Assembly (NCBI RefSeq): GCF_900074915.1
Contig: NZ_LT222319.1
Span: forward strand, 4,559,001-4,623,000
Source: Pseudomonas cerasi
GTDB lineage: Bacteria; Pseudomonadota; Gammaproteobacteria; Pseudomonadales; Pseudomonadaceae
Direction of reading: 5' to 3'
DNA: 64,000 bases
Below the pieces are notes generated by a model. That model worked only from the letters and a program-made list of their open reading frames with translations, had not been told where the DNA came from and did no database searches. The first letter of the stretch is position 1; the number at the start of each line of letters is the position of its first letter. Positions 44,075-53,494 of this stretch are shown here, one piece after another. The position numbers and the translations under genes were made by a program.

Positions 44075-44500
44075 TTACTTCACGACCTTCAGACTCGGCC
44101 TACCACTCGGACGAGGCGGTTCGCTGTCTGGCGGAGGCGTATCGTCTTCGATCTCGATCTCGATCTCGATTTCCTCGCCCTCTTCCATGGAAGGCTCCAG
44201 ATCGAAAACCATGCCCTGACCGTTCTCGCGGGCATAAATACCCAGGATGGCAGCGACAGGTACATAAAGCGTGTGCGGCACACCGCCGAAGCGGCCTTCG
44301 AAGCTCACCGCTTCGTTATCCATATGCAGATGACGCACGGCACTCGGCGAAACATTCAGGACAATCTGCCCGTCATTGGCAAATCCTTGCGGGACCTGCA
44401 CCGACGGGTAATCCGCATTGACCAGCACATGCGGGGTGCAATCGTTATCGACGATCCACTCGTAAAGAGCACGAACAAGATAAGGGCGACTGGAGTTCAT
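44075..44500 (-). CDS. sspB: ClpXP specificity-enhancing factor SspB
   Basis: A 141-residue adaptor. The N-terminal dimer domain (MNSSRPYLVRALYEWIVDND) binds ssrA tags; GQIVLNVSPSAVRHL is part of the tag groove. A flexible acidic linker contains the repeat EIEIEIEIE, encoded by iterated GATCTC hexamers. The last residues, RPSLKVVK, are the ClpX-docking tail. It delivers ssrA-tagged proteins to ClpXP. It follows sspA by 17 bases. Confidence 0.95.
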   Translation of the reverse strand: MNSSRPYLVRALYEWIVDNDCTPHVLVNADYPSVQVPQGFANDGQIVLNVSPSAVRHLHMDNEAVSFEGRFGGVPHTLYVPVAAILGIYARENGQGMVFDLEPSMEEGEEIEIEIEIEDDTPPPDSEPPRPSGRPSLKVVK

Positions 44501-44517
44501 TAACGGCTCCTTAAGCC

Positions 44518-45135
44518 TTAGCGCATTTCACGTTCGGCAGCAGACAGACTCGCCTGAAAAGCCTCACGCGCAAATTGGCGCTCCATGTAATCAAGCAGCG
44601 GCTTGGCAGGCCGCGGCAATTCAATACCCAAAATTGGCAAACGCCAGAGTATGGGGAGTAGACAGCAGTCAACAAGACTTAGCTCGTCGCTCATGAAAAA
44701 AGCTTTTTCCGCGAACAACGGAGAAACCCCGGCCAGACTCTCGCGGAGCTCCTTGCGCGCCTGAACACGAGCAGGGTCTTTGCTGCGCGTATCCAGAATC
44801 AGGTCGACAAGGCCACACCAGTCTCTCTGGATACGATGGATCAGCAAACGACTGTTGGCACGGGCAACCGGATAGACAGGCAGCAGAGGCGGATGTGGAT
44901 AGCGCTCATCCAGATACTCCATCACCACGGTCGACTCGTACAACGCCAGGTCACGATCGACGAGGGTCGGCACGCTGCCGTATGGATTTACTTCAATCAG
45001 CTGCGGCGGATGACGACCTGCCACCACTTCAATGATTTCGGCGCTGACACCCTTCTCGGCGAGCACAATGCGTACGCGATGAGAATAGTGGTCGGCGGGG
45101 TCGGAGTAGCAGGCCAACCGGTTGGTCACGCCCAT
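44518..45135 (-). CDS. sspA: Stringent starvation protein A
   Basis: A 205-residue GST-fold protein that binds RNA polymerase and modulates stationary-phase and virulence transcription. The start is MGVTNRLACYSDPADHYSHR and PYGSVPTLVDRDLALYES is the thioredoxin-like domain. It lacks glutathione-active residues, as usual for SspA. GGAGG precedes the ATG. It heads the sspAB operon downstream of rplM-rpsI. Confidence 0.95.
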   Translation of the reverse strand: MGVTNRLACYSDPADHYSHRVRIVLAEKGVSAEIIEVVAGRHPPQLIEVNPYGSVPTLVDRDLALYESTVVMEYLDERYPHPPLLPVYPVARANSRLLIHRIQRDWCGLVDLILDTRSKDPARVQARKELRESLAGVSPLFAEKAFFMSDELSLVDCCLLPILWRLPILGIELPRPAKPLLDYMERQFAREAFQASLSAAEREMR

Positions 45136-45359
45136 GGCGGTCCTCCTCGCTTGTTAAAATTTATCGGACAGACGAACGAACGCGCTTCAAGGGCGCATCC
45201 GATAATGAACACAACATGACAGGCGTTCGTCGCGGGCCACAAGATAGCTCATTTACGCGATGTAAATTCCGTAATCTTCGTCGAAAGGCGGATAAATTTC
45301 ACAATATCGACGTAAAATGAGCAACGCAAAAACATCATGACCGTAAAAATCACGCCCAT

Positions 45360-45397
45360 AAAAAAACGCCCAGCCCCGCGAGGGGATGGACGTTCTT
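45360..45397 (-). terminator. Terminator after rpsI
   Basis: On the minus strand AACGTCCATCCCC pairs with GGGGCTGGGCGTT (with G-U pairs) around TCGC and is followed by a run of T residues. Confidence 0.85.
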
Positions 45398-45416
45398 TCT
45401 TTGAACGAAGAGCGTA

Positions 45417-45809
45417 TTAACGCTTCGAGTACTGCGGACGCTTACGCGCTTTACGCAGACCGACTTTCTTACGCTCAACTTCACGAGCATCGCGAGTCAC
45501 GAAGCCTGCTTTACGCAGAGCACCGCGCAGTGTCTCGTCGTACTGCATCAGAGCGCGAGTGATACCGTGGCGGATTGCGCCAGCCTGACCACTTACGCCG
45601 CCACCGATAACGGTGACGTAGATGTCGAACTTTTCAACGGTCTCGGTCAGTTCCAGCGGCTGACGAACTACCATGCGAGCAGTTTCGCGGCCGAAGAAAT
45701 TGTCCAGGGAGCGGTTGTTGATCGAGATGTTACCAGTACCCGGACGCAGGAAAACGCGAGCGGTTGCGGTCTTGCGACGGCCAGTGCCGTAATTTTGAGT
45801 CGCCGACAT
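45417..45809 (-). CDS. rpsI: 30S ribosomal protein S9
   Basis: A 130-residue S9. Diagnostic are [18 protein letters not shown] at the start and [17 protein letters not shown] at the end, whose C-terminal tail reaches the P-site tRNA. It follows rplM by 14 bases. Confidence 0.98.
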
Positions 45810-45823
45810 AATGAACTATTCCG

Positions 45824-46252
45824 TTAAAACTTCAGTTCTTGGGGCTGCTGAGCAGTATGAGGGTGTACAGCGCCCGCATAGACTTTCAGCTTACGATACA
45901 TGTCGCGACCCAGCGGGTTCTTAGGCAGCATGCCTTTGACCGCGGTCTCGATCACGCGCTCAGGAGCTTTGGCGATCAGCTTTTCGAAGTTGATCGACTT
46001 GATCCCGCCCGGAAAACCGGAGTGTGAGTAGTAGATCTTGTCGGTGGTCTTGGCACCAGTAACGCGGATCTGCTCGGCATTGATCACGACGATGTAGTCG
46101 CCGGTATCAACGTGCGGAGTGTATTCCGGTTTGTGCTTGCCACGCAGACGGCTCGCGATTTCGGTGGCCAGACGACCCAGGGTCTGACCAGCAGCGTCGA
46201 CGACGAACCAGTCGCGCTTAACTGTTTCCGGTTTAGCAGTAAAAGTTTTCAT
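45824..46252 (-). CDS. rplM: 50S ribosomal protein L13
   Basis: A 142-residue L13 with RDWFVVDAAGQTLGRLATEIA, GDYIVVINAEQIRVTGAK and KGMLPKNPLGRDMYRKLKVY. It is an early assembly protein of the large subunit. It forms a two-gene operon with rpsI, preceded by two promoter-like sites. Confidence 0.98.
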   Translation of the reverse strand: MKTFTAKPETVKRDWFVVDAAGQTLGRLATEIASRLRGKHKPEYTPHVDTGDYIVVINAEQIRVTGAKTTDKIYYSHSGFPGGIKSINFEKLIAKAPERVIETAVKGMLPKNPLGRDMYRKLKVYAGAVHPHTAQQPQELKF

Positions 46253-46293
46253 TCTTTATAGCCTCAGGGGCCGCCCTGAAAATTAGACGGCGG

Positions 46294-46322
46294 ATCTTAC
46301 TGAATAGTGCGTACTTTGACAA
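46294..46322 (-). promoter_or_regulatory. Proximal promoter of rplM-rpsI
   Basis: On the minus strand TTGTCA (46322-46317) and TAAGAT (46299-46294) are 17 bases apart, giving a leader of about 35 bases before rplM. Confidence 0.5.
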
Positions 46323-46432
46323 GTCAAAGGCAGCCGGAAACAGACGCTATCGGGGGCTCGGGTCAGCGCGTCCGTTATACGGCAAGATTCTTCGGCAGAC
46401 GGCGCATCACTTCCACTGCAAAGAGCTGGCGG

Positions 46433-46460
46433 ATTATACAGACTGTAAAAATAACCTCAA
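46433..46460 (-). promoter_or_regulatory. Distal promoter of rplM-rpsI
   Basis: On the minus strand TTGAGG (46460-46455) and a consensus TATAAT (46438-46433) are 16 bases apart. The leader would be about 180 bases. I see no gene in 46253-46647 on either strand. Confidence 0.5.
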
Positions 46461-46647
46461 CCGGATTTTTTGTTCACATTCTGTTTATTGCCTGCGAGGC
46501 GTGGATTGGCGGATATTGAGCCTCTTAGCACAAAGCCATCATGGGTGCCCTGCCAAGGGGCTCCACGTAACGAGACTGGACAGTTTTGGCAAAAAATAAG
46601 ACGATCCAGCCGTAGCTTGACCATTTACCCATATAAGAATAACGATT

Positions 46648-47652
46648 ATGCCGATCCGACACGCCACTCTTCTGCGCCGCGTAAGTATTCTGACCACGGA
46701 CAAGATGTTTGCCTCCACTGTCATGCAGGCCAAGGACTTCTTCCACCTGGCGAGCCTGCGCTACAGCAAGCAACTGGGCCACGGCCTGGTGCCCGCCTTC
46801 GAAACGCGCCTGGTCAGCCCCGACGGGCTGCCTGTCAGCAGCTTCAGCGATGTCACCCTGCCGGTCGACGGCGCGCTGTGCCAGAGCGACATTATCGTCA
46901 TCCCGGCCTTCTGGGACGATTTTGAAACCCTCTGTCAGCGCTATCCACAGATCCTGCCGTGGTTGCGCGAACAGCACGCCAACGGCGCCGTACTCTGCGC
47001 CGAAGCCACCGGCGTCTACTGGCTTGCCGAAGCCGGTTTGCTGGACGGCAAGGAAGCGACGACCTACTGGCGTTTTTTCAGCGCATTTGCCGAGCGCTAT
47101 CCCAAGGTCCTGCTCAATCAGGAGAAGCACCTTACCGACGCCGACAACGTGTATTGCGCGGGCGGCACGACCTCAGCCTGCGATCTGTATATTTATCTGA
47201 TCGAGCGCTTCTGCGGCGCCAATGTCGCCCAGGCCGTCGCCCGCGACATCCTCTATGAAGTGCGTCGCACCTACTCGCCGGGGCGAATCGGTTTTGGCGG
47301 TCAGAAGCTTCATCAGGACGTGATCATCCTGCAGATTCAGCACTGGCTGGAAGAGCACTTTGCCGACAAGTTCCGCTTTGAAGACGTGGCCCGCGAGCAT
47401 GGCATGAGCATTCGCAATTTCATGCGCCGCTTTCAGACCGCCACGGGCGACAAGCCACTGCATTACCTGCAACGACTGCGGATCGAAACGGCGAAGGGAT
47501 TGCTCTCTGGGACGCGCAAGAGCATCAAGACCATCAGCTATGAAGTGGGCTACGACGACGCCAGCTTCTTTGCCCGACTGTTCCGCCAGCACACCGAGCT
47601 GTCACCCAATCAGTACCGGCAACAGTTCGAAGGCCATAAAGAGCGGCTTTGA
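46648..47652 (+). CDS. GlxA family AraC-type transcriptional regulator
   Basis: A 334-residue regulator. Residues about 10-190 form a DJ-1/PfpI (class I amidotransferase-like) domain with GAVLCAEATGVYWLAEAG at the position of the nucleophile elbow. Residues about 230-330 are an AraC DNA-binding domain with two helix-turn-helix motifs (FEDVAREHGMSIRNFMRRF and IKTISYEVGYDDASFFARLF). Such proteins often control amine or amino-acid catabolism, but the target is unknown and no catabolic gene is adjacent. The Shine-Dalgarno at ATG 46648 is weak. Confidence 0.9.
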   Translation: MPIRHATLLRRVSILTTDKMFASTVMQAKDFFHLASLRYSKQLGHGLVPAFETRLVSPDGLPVSSFSDVTLPVDGALCQSDIIVIPAFWDDFETLCQRYPQILPWLREQHANGAVLCAEATGVYWLAEAGLLDGKEATTYWRFFSAFAERYPKVLLNQEKHLTDADNVYCAGGTTSACDLYIYLIERFCGANVAQAVARDILYEVRRTYSPGRIGFGGQKLHQDVIILQIQHWLEEHFADKFRFEDVAREHGMSIRNFMRRFQTATGDKPLHYLQRLRIETAKGLLSGTRKSIKTISYEVGYDDASFFARLFRQHTELSPNQYRQQFEGHKERL

Positions 47653-47672
47653 GGTACAAGGCGCAGCGTGAT

Positions 47673-47701
47673 CGAGCTTCAGGCCTGTCGCCTGAAGCTC
47701 G
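47673..47701. terminator. Perfect hairpin between convergent genes
   Basis: CGAGCTTCAGGC pairs with GCCTGAAGCTCG (12 base pairs) around a 5-base loop, between the regulator and zapE stops. No T-run follows on either strand, so its terminator role is uncertain. Confidence 0.45.
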
Positions 47702-47709
47702 CCGCATTG

Positions 47710-48804
47710 CTAAGGCTTGTGCGCCCGCGAGAGGAATTCGTGGGATTGCATTTCCAGCAGGCGGCTGAGGGTACGCTGGAACTCGAACATCAACCGGCCG
47801 CCGGTGTACAGGTCCTTCAATTCAACCTCGGCCGAGATGATCAGCTTGACGTTGCGATCGTAGAACTCGTCGACCATGTTGATAAAGCGCCGGGCGATGT
47901 CGTCAGTAGCAACGTCCATCTGCTCGACGCCGCTGATCAGCACGGCATGGAAGATCTTGCCCAGCTCGATGTAATCGTTCTGACTGCGCGGGCCGTCGCA
48001 CAACTCGCGGAAGTCGAACCAGGCCACATCATCACAGGTGCGCAGCGCGCGGATCTCGCGGTTTTCGATCATCAACACATCGTTTTCGATGGTTTCTGCG
48101 CAATCCGGCGTCAGGGCCTTGAAGCTCTTACGCAGGCTTTCCTGTGCAACTTCGTTAAGCGGAAAGTGGAACAGTTCGGCCTGCTCCAGGTGGCGCAGAC
48201 GGTAATCGACGCCACTGTCGACGTTGACGATGTCGGTGTTCTGCTTGATCAGCGCGATGGCCGGCAGGAAACGCGCCCGCTGCAGGCCGTCCTTGTACAG
48301 GCCGTCCGGGACGATGTTGGACGTAGCCACAAGCGTCACGCCGTTCTTGAACAGCTCTTCCATCAGCGTGCCGAGGATCATGGCATCGGTGATATCGGAG
48401 ACGAAAAATTCGTCGAAGCAGATGACCCGCGCCTCGTCGGAAAACCGCCTGGCGATGATCGTCAGCGGGTTTTTCTCGCCCTTGAGGGTCTTCATCTCTT
48501 CGTGCACGCGCTTCATGAAGCGGTGGAAGTGCGTACGGACCTTGTCCTGGAACGGCAGTGCGTCGAAGAACGTATCGACCAGATACGTCTTGCCGCGGCC
48601 TACGCCACCCCAGAAGTACAGCCCCTTGACCAGCGTCTGCTCTTTCTTGCCGAACAGTTTGCCGAACAGGCCAGGCTTGCTGTCGTGAGCGGCGATCAGA
48701 TCGTCGTACAGGCGCTGCAGATGACGCACAGCGTTTTCCTGCGCGGCATCGTGAAAGAAGTCCGGGCGTTTCAGATCAGCTTGATATCGTTCTAGGGGCG
48801 TCAT
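47710..48804 (-). CDS. zapE: Cell division ATPase ZapE
   Basis: A 364-residue AFG1-type P-loop ATPase. It starts MTPLERYQADLKRPDFFHDAAQ; Walker A is YFWGGVGRGKTYLVDTFF and Walker B is RVICFDEFFVSDITDA. ZapE associates with the divisome under stress and low oxygen and destabilises FtsZ polymers in a nucleotide-dependent way. It stands 63 bases before the trpS start region on the same strand order. Confidence 0.95.
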   Translation of the reverse strand: MTPLERYQADLKRPDFFHDAAQENAVRHLQRLYDDLIAAHDSKPGLFGKLFGKKEQTLVKGLYFWGGVGRGKTYLVDTFFDALPFQDKVRTHFHRFMKRVHEEMKTLKGEKNPLTIIARRFSDEARVICFDEFFVSDITDAMILGTLMEELFKNGVTLVATSNIVPDGLYKDGLQRARFLPAIALIKQNTDIVNVDSGVDYRLRHLEQAELFHFPLNEVAQESLRKSFKALTPDCAETIENDVLMIENREIRALRTCDDVAWFDFRELCDGPRSQNDYIELGKIFHAVLISGVEQMDVATDDIARRFINMVDEFYDRNVKLIISAEVELKDLYTGGRLMFEFQRTLSRLLEMQSHEFLSRAHKP

Positions 48805-48866
48805 AATTCGTTAGCAAGGCAACAAAAACGGGTCGTCACTGTAGCGACGACCCCGGGGATTGGCAA

Positions 48867-50216
48867 TCAGTCCTGTTGAGGAGCGAGCGCCAGCTTGAGA
48901 GTTTCGATGGCACTGTCGCGCGCGGCAGCGTCGGCGAATACCGGACTGTCCGCCACACAGGCGCCGTCCAGCCACAGCGTGAAGCGATCGTCTTCGCTGC
49001 GCAGGTCCAGTTCGCCGCCCTGCTGCAACTGCTTGCTGACCACGCCTGCAGCCTTGCCATCGGCAAAGTTGCGCGACAACAGCAACTGCTCGCCATCGGC
49101 TGCCAGCAGGCGGAAACGGAAGCTGCCGTCGTCTTCACGGAAGCTGACGAAACGAACGCCCTTGCTCGCCTTTTTCTTGCCGGTGTCGGCGTTCTGCACC
49201 ACGGTACGGAACGACCGCAGGCCCACCGCCTCGCGCAATTGCTCGAGGAACGGAGTGGCGACGCGACGGGCTTTCTGCGCGCCAGCGAGCAGGATGTCTT
49301 CGAGATCGGCAGGACGCTCGATCAGCCCCAGATACTTTTCACGGGGTTCGCTCAGTTGTGCATCCAGCAACGTGAACAGACGATTCTTGGCTTCGCCCCA
49401 GCCCAGGCCCTGCAACAGGTCAGAGCGGAATTCAGCGCACTGCTCGGCCGTCGAGAACGCCTGGTACAGAGTAAACAGGTGCGAGGTGTCCGGGTCTTTC
49501 GCTTCGCCCGGCGCACGCGAGTCGGTGACGATGCGCGATATCGCGCTTTTCATGTCCTTGGCACCGCTGAACAACGGGATGGTGTTGTCGTAGCTCTTGG
49601 ACATCTTGCGACCGTCCAGGCCTGGCAGCGTGGCTACGCTCTCTTCGATCAATGCCTCGGGCATGACGAAGAACTCCTTGCCATTGCCGAACAGGTGATT
49701 GAAACGCTGGCCGATGTCACGGGCCATTTCAACGTGCTGAATCTGATCACGCCCTACCGGAACCTGATGCGCATTGAACATCAGGATGTCGGCAGCCATC
49801 AGCACCGGGTAGCTGTACAGCCCCATGGTGATGCCTGCATCCGGGTCTTCGCCACCTTCCACGTTCTTGTCCACCGACGCCTTGTAGGCGTGGGCGCGAT
49901 TGAGCAGGCCCTTGGCCGCGACGCAGGTGAGCAGCCAGGTCAGTTCCGGGATTTCAGGAATGTCCGACTGGCGATAGAAGGTCACACGATCAACGTCCAG
50001 CCCCGCTGCCAGCCAGGTCGCGGCGATTTCCAGACGCGAGCGCTGAATGCGCAGCGGGTCATCGCATTTGATCAGCGCGTGGTAGTCGGCCAGAAAGTAG
50101 AACGAGTCGAAATCGCTCTGACGGCTGGCGACAATGGCCGGGCGAATGGCGCCCGCGTAGTTGCCCAGATGGGGAGTGCCGGTGGTCGTGATACCGGTCA
50201 GGATACGAGTGGTCAT
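48867..50216 (-). CDS. trpS: Tryptophan--tRNA ligase (long form)
   Basis: A 449-residue class I synthetase. The HIGH-like motif is TPHLGNYAGAI and the KMSKS motif is intact in GRKMSKSYDNT. The core ends near residue 345; about 100 further residues (from KKASKGVRFVSFREDDGS) form an extra C-terminal domain absent from the usual 330-residue enzyme and common in pseudomonads. Its role is unknown. The start at 50216 (MTTRIL) is preferred over an ATG nine codons upstream. Confidence 0.95.
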   Translation of the reverse strand: MTTRILTGITTTGTPHLGNYAGAIRPAIVASRQSDFDSFYFLADYHALIKCDDPLRIQRSRLEIAATWLAAGLDVDRVTFYRQSDIPEIPELTWLLTCVAAKGLLNRAHAYKASVDKNVEGGEDPDAGITMGLYSYPVLMAADILMFNAHQVPVGRDQIQHVEMARDIGQRFNHLFGNGKEFFVMPEALIEESVATLPGLDGRKMSKSYDNTIPLFSGAKDMKSAISRIVTDSRAPGEAKDPDTSHLFTLYQAFSTAEQCAEFRSDLLQGLGWGEAKNRLFTLLDAQLSEPREKYLGLIERPADLEDILLAGAQKARRVATPFLEQLREAVGLRSFRTVVQNADTGKKKASKGVRFVSFREDDGSFRFRLLAADGEQLLLSRNFADGKAAGVVSKQLQQGGELDLRSEDDRFTLWLDGACVADSPVFADAAARDSAIETLKLALAPQQD

Positions 50217-50254
50217 GGCAGGTCGCTTATCAATAGGATGCAATACGGCTGCAA

Positions 50255-50884
50255 TCAGCTGGAAAGTCGCGGCAGGAGCAGATCTTTCAGATCAGTCAGC
50301 TTGCCGTGAAAAAAGTGTCCGCATTCTGCCACTTTCAGCAGCTCATGGGGACGTTGCAACGCGGCGGACCATGCATAGACGGTCTCGGGCTCGATCACTT
50401 CGTCGTTCTCGGGCTGAATGATCGTCAGCGGGCAAGCCTGGGGCAGCACGCTCTGATCCTCGAGCCGCGAAGCCGCAGCAGCAACCAGAAACACGTGCGT
50501 GAGCTTTTCACCCTGCGCTTCCAGCCTGCCACCCAGGTTTACAGCAACGTAGCCGCCAAAGGAAAATCCGAACAGGGTCATCGGCAGATCCGGATGTTGC
50601 GCCCGCAGCCATCGGGCGGCAGCCTGGGCATCATCAATCTCGCCCGGCCCGGCAACCGACGTACCGGCACTGGCGCCGACGCCGCGATAATTGAAGCGCA
50701 ATGTGATCAAACCCTGATCGCGAGCGGTGCGCTGCAACGTCGAAACGACTTTATTGAGCATCGTTCCGCCCTGTATCGGGTTAGGATGGCAGATCAGTGC
50801 AACACCTCGGGCGTCGGGGACGTCCTGATACAGCGCTTCGAGCTGGCCCTCAGGGCCATCGATAAATAATGGGGTTTCACGCAT
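50255..50884 (-). CDS. Alpha/beta hydrolase (COG2945-type)
   Basis: A 209-residue hydrolase. LICHPNPIQGGTMLNKVV is the oxyanion region, LFGFSFGGYVAVN is the nucleophile elbow (GFSFG), and the catalytic His lies in VAECGHFFHG. The substrate is unknown. ATG 50884 gives the family start MRETPLFIDGP; a TTG two codons upstream is an alternative. The stop is 39 bases before trpS, so cotranscription is likely. Confidence 0.88.
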   Translation of the reverse strand: MRETPLFIDGPEGQLEALYQDVPDARGVALICHPNPIQGGTMLNKVVSTLQRTARDQGLITLRFNYRGVGASAGTSVAGPGEIDDAQAAARWLRAQHPDLPMTLFGFSFGGYVAVNLGGRLEAQGEKLTHVFLVAAAASRLEDQSVLPQACPLTIIQPENDEVIEPETVYAWSAALQRPHELLKVAECGHFFHGKLTDLKDLLLPRLSS

Positions 50885-51029
50885 GAGCAAAACAGAACTC
50901 CGTGACCTCGAAATGGGTCGACTCGTCTAGCTGATTGTCTGCGGCATGCATATCAACGATACGTCGCGGGTATACAGCGCAGGTTCGAGCCGTTAACGTA
51001 AAGCAAAGCCGTTTATAGAGGAAGGACTC

Positions 51030-51473
51030 GTGGAACACTCGCTCTTAGTCTGGTTGTTGCCGACGCTCGCCCTGGTGGCCGGTGTCGTCATTGGTTTTCT
51101 GGTGGCACGCCTGCTGCCCAACACCGTTCCGAACAGCACCCAGCGCCAGCTGGATGACATTCAGGAGCGTTTCGACACCTATCAGAACGAGGTAGTCACG
51201 CACTTCAACAGCACGGCCAATCTGGTACAAAAGCTTTCACAGAGCTATCAGGATGTTCAGGAACACCTTGCCGAGGGCGCCAACCGCCTGGCTCTCGACG
51301 AGCTGACCCGCCAACGCCTGCTGGCCGCCCTGCACCCTGAGGCCAATCATGCGCACCGCGATCATCGCGACCGCCTGACCCCGCCACGCGACACTGAAAC
51401 ACCCAAGGACTACGCCCCCAAGTCTCCCAACACCCCGGGCATGCTGGATGAGCATTACGGCTTGAAGAAGTAA
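51030..51473 (+). CDS. YhcB/ZapG family (DUF1043) envelope protein
   Basis: A 147-residue protein with one N-terminal membrane helix (LVWLLPTLALVAGVVIGFLVARLL), a long cytoplasmic coiled coil (STQRQLDDIQERFDTYQNEV and onwards) and a disordered Pro-rich C-terminus. YhcB links cell division, elongation and envelope synthesis in E. coli. The start is GTG 51030 with GAGGAAGG upstream. Confidence 0.9.
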   Translation: MEHSLLVWLLPTLALVAGVVIGFLVARLLPNTVPNSTQRQLDDIQERFDTYQNEVVTHFNSTANLVQKLSQSYQDVQEHLAEGANRLALDELTRQRLLAALHPEANHAHRDHRDRLTPPRDTETPKDYAPKSPNTPGMLDEHYGLKK

Positions 51474-51488
51474 GCTTTCGCAGCCACA

Positions 51489-51530
51489 CAAAAAGCCCGC
51501 CGCAGAGAGCATCTGCGGCGGGCTTTTTTG
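51489..51530. terminator. Bidirectional terminator between yhcB and cysNC
   Basis: AAAAAGCCCGCCGCAGA pairs with TCTGCGGCGGGCTTTTT around a GAGCA loop, with T-runs on both sides. Confidence 0.92.
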
Positions 51531-51585
51531 TGGGATCGAAACTGCAATCCCTTGCAGATGTAAGCCCCTTGCTAGAGGCTATGAA

Positions 51586-53484
51586 TCAGATCGCGCCGCG
51601 GCTGCGCAGCAGATCCAGCACCTGCCTGACGCTTTCTTCGACGTTGAGTGTCTGCGTGTCGATCACCAGATCGGCATTCAGCGGCACGTCATACGGGAAG
51701 GACTCGCCAGGAATGTTGTCGCCGTCGGCGGCATACAGGCCCTGTGGATCACGCTCGCGGCAGACCGCTGGCGATGCCTGCACATAGACCGTGAGCAAAC
51801 GATCCTTGCCGATCAGCGCCTTGGCGCGCTCACGCCCTTCGGCGTCCGGCGCAACGAATGCGGCCAGAGTCAGCAGGCCGGCTTCGTTGAACTGACGCGC
51901 CACATGAGCAGCACGGCTCCAGTTCTCGGTACGACCGGCACGATCCTGTGGCAAGCCCTTGTTCAGGTCATGACGCAGGTTCTGACCGTCCAGTACATAG
52001 ACCGCACGGCCCATGTCGAACAGCTTGCGCTCGACCGCATAGGCCAGCGTGCTTTTGCCCGCGCCGGACAGGCCGCTGAACAACACGGTGGCCGGTTGCT
52101 GACCGAAGCGCTGCGCGCGCTCCTCTGTGGAGACGTGAGCCAGTTCGCCATGGTGCTGCGATCCGCCACCTGAAACCGGCTTGGCGATGATCATGCCCGC
52201 CGCAACGGTGCCATTGGTCAGACGATCGATGACGATGAACGAACCCGTGGTGCGGTTGCTGCTGTAGCCGTCCAGCGCGATGGGCGCATCGAGGCTGACC
52301 TTGACGCGGCCGATCTCGTTCAGTTGCAACGAGCTGGCAGGGCCTTCCTCCAGTGTGTTCACATCGACCCGGTGGGTGATGCTGGCAATCGAGCCCGGCA
52401 CATAGCTGGTGGCGCGCTTGATGTCGTACTTCTTGCCCGGCAGCATCGGCTCTTCGGCCATCCACACCAGCATGGCCTCGAACGCATCGCTGACCTGCGG
52501 AACGTTGTCGGCATGCACCAGCAGGTCACCACGGGAAATGTCGATCTCGTCTTCCATGGTCAGCGTCACTGCCTGGCCCGGCCCGGCCTGCTCCAGCTCA
52601 CCTTCAAAGGTGACGATGGACTTCACACGGCTGCTCTTGCCCGATGGCAGCACGACGATCTCGTCGCCCTTGTGCACGATGCCGCTGGCCAGCGTACCGG
52701 CGAAGCCACGGAAGTTCAGGTTCGGACGGTTGACGTACTGCACCGGGAAACGCAGGTCCGCATAGTTGCGGTCGCTGGCGATTTCGACCGTTTCGAGAAT
52801 TTCCATCAACGACTGGCCGGTGTACCACGGCGAACGCTCGCTCTTGTTCACCACGTTGTCGCCCTTGAGCGCCGACATCGGCACAAAAGCCATGGTGGTC
52901 GGCTTGAACGCGATACCCTCGGCGAACTTCAGGTAATCGGCCTTGATCGACTCGAACACGCCCTCATCAAAGCCATTGAGGTCCATCTTGTTGATGGCGA
53001 CGACGATGTGCTTGATGCCCAGCAGCGAAGCGATGTAGCTGTGACGACGGGTCTGGGTCTGCACGCCATAGCGCGCGTCCACCAGAATGATCGCCAGGTC
53101 ACAGGTCGACGCGCCGGTCGCCATGTTGCGAGTGTACTGCTCATGGCCCGGCGTATCGGCAATGATGAACTTGCGCTTGGCCGTGGAGAAATAGCGATAG
53201 GCGACATCGATGGTGATGCCCTGCTCCCGCTCGGCCTGCAGACCATCCACCAGCAACGCCAGATCGACGTCATCGCCAGTGGTGCCGGACTTCTTCGAGT
53301 CACGGGTGATGGCTTCCAGGTGATCTTCGTAGATCATCTTGGAGTCGTGCAGCAGACGCCCGATCAGCGTGCTCTTGCCGTCATCGACGTTGCCACAGGT
53401 AAGAAAGCGCAGCATTTCCTTGCGTTCGTGCTGGCCCAGGTAGGCGAGGATGTCCTCGCTGATCAAATCAGATTGATGCGACAT
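51586..53484 (-). CDS. cysN: Sulfate adenylyltransferase GTPase subunit / APS kinase fusion CysNC
   Basis: A 632-residue fusion. Residues 1 to about 445 are CysN: FLTCGNVDDGKSTLIGRLL is the GTPase P-loop, ADTPGHEQYTRNMATGAS is G3, and AINKMDL is G4. Residues about 450-632 are CysC (FSGLSGAGKSTLAYAVERKL), which phosphorylates APS to PAPS. GTP hydrolysis drives APS formation by CysD. The ATG at 53484 (MSHQSD) follows the cysD stop by 10 bases. Confidence 0.96.
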   Translation of the reverse strand: MSHQSDLISEDILAYLGQHERKEMLRFLTCGNVDDGKSTLIGRLLHDSKMIYEDHLEAITRDSKKSGTTGDDVDLALLVDGLQAEREQGITIDVAYRYFSTAKRKFIIADTPGHEQYTRNMATGASTCDLAIILVDARYGVQTQTRRHSYIASLLGIKHIVVAINKMDLNGFDEGVFESIKADYLKFAEGIAFKPTTMAFVPMSALKGDNVVNKSERSPWYTGQSLMEILETVEIASDRNYADLRFPVQYVNRPNLNFRGFAGTLASGIVHKGDEIVVLPSGKSSRVKSIVTFEGELEQAGPGQAVTLTMEDEIDISRGDLLVHADNVPQVSDAFEAMLVWMAEEPMLPGKKYDIKRATSYVPGSIASITHRVDVNTLEEGPASSLQLNEIGRVKVSLDAPIALDGYSSNRTTGSFIVIDRLTNGTVAAGMIIAKPVSGGGSQHHGELAHVSTEERAQRFGQQPATVLFSGLSGAGKSTLAYAVERKLFDMGRAVYVLDGQNLRHDLNKGLPQDRAGRTENWSRAAHVARQFNEAGLLTLAAFVAPDAEGRERAKALIGKDRLLTVYVQASPAVCRERDPQGLYAADGDNIPGESFPYDVPLNADLVIDTQTLNVEESVRQVLDLLRSRGAI

Positions 53485-53494
53485 GTGACACCCC

